Shown piece by piece: positions 42,901-44,691 of a stretch of 44,691 bases of DNA. The notes under the pieces were generated by a model. That model saw nothing but the letters and a program-made list of their open reading frames with translations. It did no database searches and was not told the origin of the DNA. Numbering within the stretch: the stretch's first letter is position 1; each line of letters starts with the position of its first letter. Source of the DNA: a virus; IMG/VR virus record IMGVR_UViG_3300032562_000056, positions 1-44,691 of that record. One strand, written 5' to 3'. Both the position numbers and the translations under genes were made by a program.

Positions 42901-44691
42901 GTACGGAGACTGGTATTTTGTCTACCTGACCAAGGACGCCGAGACGGCGACCCTGGGCTACGGGACCGTCTCTGGCGGCTTGGTCTCGCCCACGGCGCTG
43001 ACCGGTTCCTTCCCTTTGACCAGTCCCGACGACACGGACCAATCCCTGCTGGTCTCCGCCTCCGGGGCGAGCCTGAAGCTGCATGACTTGCGCTTGTGGA
43101 ATCTCGAAAAGAGCGCGGCGGACCTGGCCATGGTGCTCAACTACCAGCCAACGCCCACCCTGTGCCCGTACCCGCTGGGCCGGGTGCTGACCTTGGACCG
43201 GCAGGACCGCTACGGGCTGCGCGTGCTTGGTTCCGGCTGGGTGGTGCTGGACAACCTGCCCGCGTCCTATCAATCGGAGAATCTCGGCCTGGTCCGGCGC
43301 TATGACAGCATGGGCGTCTACACCGGCGAGGACCGCTACCAGGAGACCGGCCTTGGCGGCGGCAGGCTGCCGCCCGCGCAGTACACGCTGGGCCAGCAGA
43401 CGCTGGAGATGACGGCCTACGGCACGCACGCGTACAGCAACCAGTACGGGTACCTGCCCGGCACCAACACCTTCTGGTCGGCAATCACCGGCTCGACCGC
43501 GCCGGAGCTGATGGCCCAGACCAACGTGTTTCGGGACAAGATTTGGTTTTGCGATCTCGACCAGGCGACCAAGCCGCTGTACGTGGGCTGGCTGGACGCG
43601 ACCCACGCCGCGTCCACACCCACGTTAAATTATGCGCCCACCGATGAACGTGCCGGGGCGTTCGTGCTGCCGCTGCGGCTGAGCGTTTTGACCGGTGCGC
43701 ACGCTTACGACGGCCATTCCGGCTTGACGCCGATCTACATGTACCTGGAGAGTCGCGCCATCGCCAGCGTCAACCCGGCGGCCACGGCCTGGACGGACCT
43801 GGACTCGCTGACGCCCGGGGACAACGGCGTGGACCCGACAGACATGCCCAGCATCGTCGGCCTCGACGGAAACCTAAAGCAGCCGGTCATCGGCGAGAAC
43901 GGCGTCCTGGAGTTCAGCAACAGCACCAGCCTCCCGGCAGGCCAGTACAAGCTGACCATCACGAGCGGCTGCGTCGGGCTGCTGGACCAGGACTTCGACG
44001 GCTTTGTCGTCAACCTGACGCTGGGTTCAAATGTCTACGCGTACAAGCTGCTGGAGGGGCGCAGCGGCTACAACATTCAAGGTACGGATGTGTTCACGAT
44101 CAACGTGCCTACCACCATCTCGGGCGCGTACCTGTTCAGCGTGGAGCTGACCAATGCGCTGAGCGACACCAGCCGGGGCACCTCGCGCCAGCTGATCATC
44201 TACAGCTACGCATTGCGGCGGATGCACACTGAGCCGTGGGAGGTGCAGTTCTGCGTCCCCAATCCCTGCACGCCGATCCTGCTCGCCCTGGACGCCACTA
44301 ACACCGGCACCACGCCGGGCGGCTGGCTGGCGGCGATGAACAGTTACGGCACGGTGGCCAGCTCGCAGCAGGAGTCCACGTACTATCCGGCTAACGACAC
44401 CGTGGCCAGCCCGTCACCGGTGTCCGCACTGCTCACGGGTTTGACCAACGACCGGATGGAGGACATTTTCAGCACCGGCACGATTCCGACACTGGTGGAC
44501 GGCACTGTCTGGACACTGCCCACCTATACCGGGCTGGTTCTCACGCCCGACTACGGCCTCGGTTTCCAGTACCAGACCGGCTACGAGGTGACGTTCACGG
44601 CGCAGACCACCGGCGACACCAGCGGAGTGGCTGCCTATGTTTGGAAGTGGTGGGACGGCACTGGCACCGCGACGCCCGGGCCGTCGGCTAC
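39995..44691 (+). CDS. Giant tail/fibre protein, gpI-like N-terminus and LamG-like domain (3' end missing)
   Basis: An open frame from GTG 39995 to the window end, more than 1565 codons with no stop found. Residues about 1-190 resemble P2 gpI-type tail proteins: AATLGAVLHQSQ and then HIQLVNTWFPRLKIKGSAQSFEVLGRILGFDDV (key: WF-RLKIKGSA, RILGFDDV), where the KG(S/T)xxS turn and following leucine helix match. Further on are many beta repeats. A LamG/concanavalin-like domain lies around 42520-43130, with VCWLPLDE, VAFWVNLTV and LKLHDLRLWNLEKSAADL. The C-terminal portion available is Thr/Gly rich. It is probably a tail fibre or baseplate-bound adhesin, linking baseplate (N-terminus) to receptor binding. 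Start is the first GTG after the preceding stop; a true fibre may exceed 2000 aa. Confidence 0.72.
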   Translation, partial: MSIGNLIEGLLYNKLPNAVVTGDENGLVSAVIGGFQDRLSDLRSYTKKMGDFWTPGTLPETGNNAVLVDITGQWGTVYTRSLDIDPSTPPDGSPYLSTWAASQLGLTLSSIANVRYGVDLLRQVDANILSYLAATLGAVLHQSQALTAAGQSQAHIQLVNTWFPRLKIKGSAQSFEVLGRILGFDDVRYTPLWTRLSPRNPNDVGDPANDADFSAQTEYFPAQTISVFYDPFAYRDGAFFSWSGTASNGTSSTGFYPESIDGMNPWVQTSIVGPVANGTITHPFAGTDPATTYSGSLVLAGGLPELRASATDPNSGVIFQAIAEGDSFNGVVLNFATTGSLCVVSIEDNLSAIKYRSSYFDLGLTMDMDHAEELFGSRATTTNANLAANPVTVYGTAVSPYMPYTGGTYANSPLSVDWLSVADYGTSVTHPAEANPALTRQLNTSYMVAAGVQVVQAMEETRAATRSPRRSQVGFLNDDKAPYAAYGTESLLFTASAGTTVYDGTISVLPDCVALASVSPIPYVYMTWTGVIGVRYDFWWLGTRATNWTQIYAGGLLATQTKCSLTFAGDWINSGGIEVFTSPFTWIQNWDIVPISGQLSFTAESSPNNPQLGYYQGADNISAGTFNAATGVYHWVNSSDWPGAQVVVYWVPFSTEVIRNEPSLADKESGTVAYQLRAEDEEDDPLNGTLDAFKYAVDDFAWRRSLVVGGELADLDIYLAGTEVGIDILSTDTVFRDQSGAELNVYGVTSQALPFRYTYDTRPMDSTYQPGQLAIGYQGVFRDLSAYTVYDTSDPKPVDPGLGSTPGCTRTVYDTIFNGTYSLYHVGLCQGVLVADLPAFYGSHHRDGLVCWLPLDEHPEDQLLMADHSYKADVSTWVGLTASDRVFDPYFGWVLTLSSAWLQQTKFREIAEEASVAFWVNLTVAPLTEQVFVRCGPLKLTLTPGRAVIGYVRRFDGTYVSVGSTTAFAYGDWYFVYLTKDAETATLGYGTVSGGLVSPTALTGSFPLTSPDDTDQSLLVSASGASLKLHDLRLWNLEKSAADLAMVLNYQPTPTLCPYPLGRVLTLDRQDRYGLRVLGSGWVVLDNLPASYQSENLGLVRRYDSMGVYTGEDRYQETGLGGGRLPPAQYTLGQQTLEMTAYGTHAYSNQYGYLPGTNTFWSAITGSTAPELMAQTNVFRDKIWFCDLDQATKPLYVGWLDATHAASTPTLNYAPTDERAGAFVLPLRLSVLTGAHAYDGHSGLTPIYMYLESRAIASVNPAATAWTDLDSLTPGDNGVDPTDMPSIVGLDGNLKQPVIGENGVLEFSNSTSLPAGQYKLTITSGCVGLLDQDFDGFVVNLTLGSNVYAYKLLEGRSGYNIQGTDVFTINVPTTISGAYLFSVELTNALSDTSRGTSRQLIIYSYALRRMHTEPWEVQFCVPNPCTPILLALDATNTGTTPGGWLAAMNSYGTVASSQQESTYYPANDTVASPSPVSALLTGLTNDRMEDIFSTGTIPTLVDGTVWTLPTYTGLVLTPDYGLGFQYQTGYEVTFTAQTTGDTSGVAAYVWKWWDGTGTATPGPSA

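Noticed and set aside
41114-43606. Minus-strand frame of 830 codons
   Set aside because: Antisense to the giant terminal gene, whose plus frame is continuous and has gpI-like and LamG-like domains; the antisense protein has shadow composition.
1-44691. tRNA genes, CRISPR arrays, integrase or attachment sites
   Set aside because: The few non-coding gaps show no cloverleaf, no spaced identical repeats other than the iterons, and no recombinase gene.

Overview
The window is part of the genome of a large, GC-rich, tailed double-stranded DNA phage with a contractile tail (T4-like myovirus grade, probably a large or 'jumbo' genome). Evidence is a T4-type portal, a gp25-type baseplate wedge protein, a gp26-type baseplate protein, a gp5/gpV-type tail spike with OB-fold, a P2 gpI-like N-terminus on a giant fibre protein, plus T4-style DNA enzymes (FEN-type 5' nuclease, gp47/SbcD-like metallophosphoesterase, UvsW-like helicase, primase). 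Genes are densely packed with ATGA/TGATG/GTGA overlaps and switch strand repeatedly. No tRNA, CRISPR, integrase, insertion sequence or reverse transcriptase was seen. The host is not identifiable; Ig-like and PEP-type beta domains resembling those common in Verrucomicrobia/Planctomycetes-type bacteria and GT9 heptosyltransferase-like enzymes hint weakly at a Gram-negative host.

Layout. 1-3.6 kb (minus strand): 5' nuclease, a lone HNH endonuclease inserted on the plus strand, a gp26-like baseplate protein with an apparent +1 frameshift extension, and the tail spike. 3.6-5.6 kb: tail tube-like protein and a structural protein with an M23-like but catalytically dead fold. 5.6-14.2 kb: an eight-and-a-half kilobase glycan island of seven overlapping genes (two giant fused GT2-like/GT9 proteins, CmoB-like methyltransferase, GT34-like, GT17-like, and two tandem GT-A paralogues). 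14.2-16.1 kb: small protein, primase, tandem GroES-like protein. 16.1-20.1 kb: 1119-aa fibre-like protein facing a 186-aa protein that ends in a strong terminator. 20.2-22.4 kb: SbcD-like phosphoesterase, three small unknown genes, a ribbon-helix-helix-like regulator. 22.4-27 kb: portal, gp25-like, HU-like, collagen-like fibre. 27-30.1 kb (minus): three coupled structural/unknown genes. 30.1-34.6 kb: another GT9 enzyme, small proteins, UvsW-like helicase, two-winged-helix Rep-like protein. 34.64-35.06 kb: non-coding, five iteron-like repeats and hairpins, a candidate replication origin. 35.1-40 kb: unknown 118-aa and 978-aa proteins and a fused 2H phosphoesterase/HExxH protein (possible anti-defence locus). 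40 kb to the end: an unfinished tail/fibre gene of more than 1565 codons.

How it fits together: the glycan island sits inside the tail module, downstream of a structural gene and in the same direction, which suggests glycosylation either of virion beta-domain proteins or of host surface glycans. The Rep-like protein and iterons would start replication, served by the primase, helicase, nuclease and phosphoesterase. Two short motifs, GTAGTTA and GGTTCTW, recur just upstream of genes that lead transcription units and may be phage-specific expression signals.
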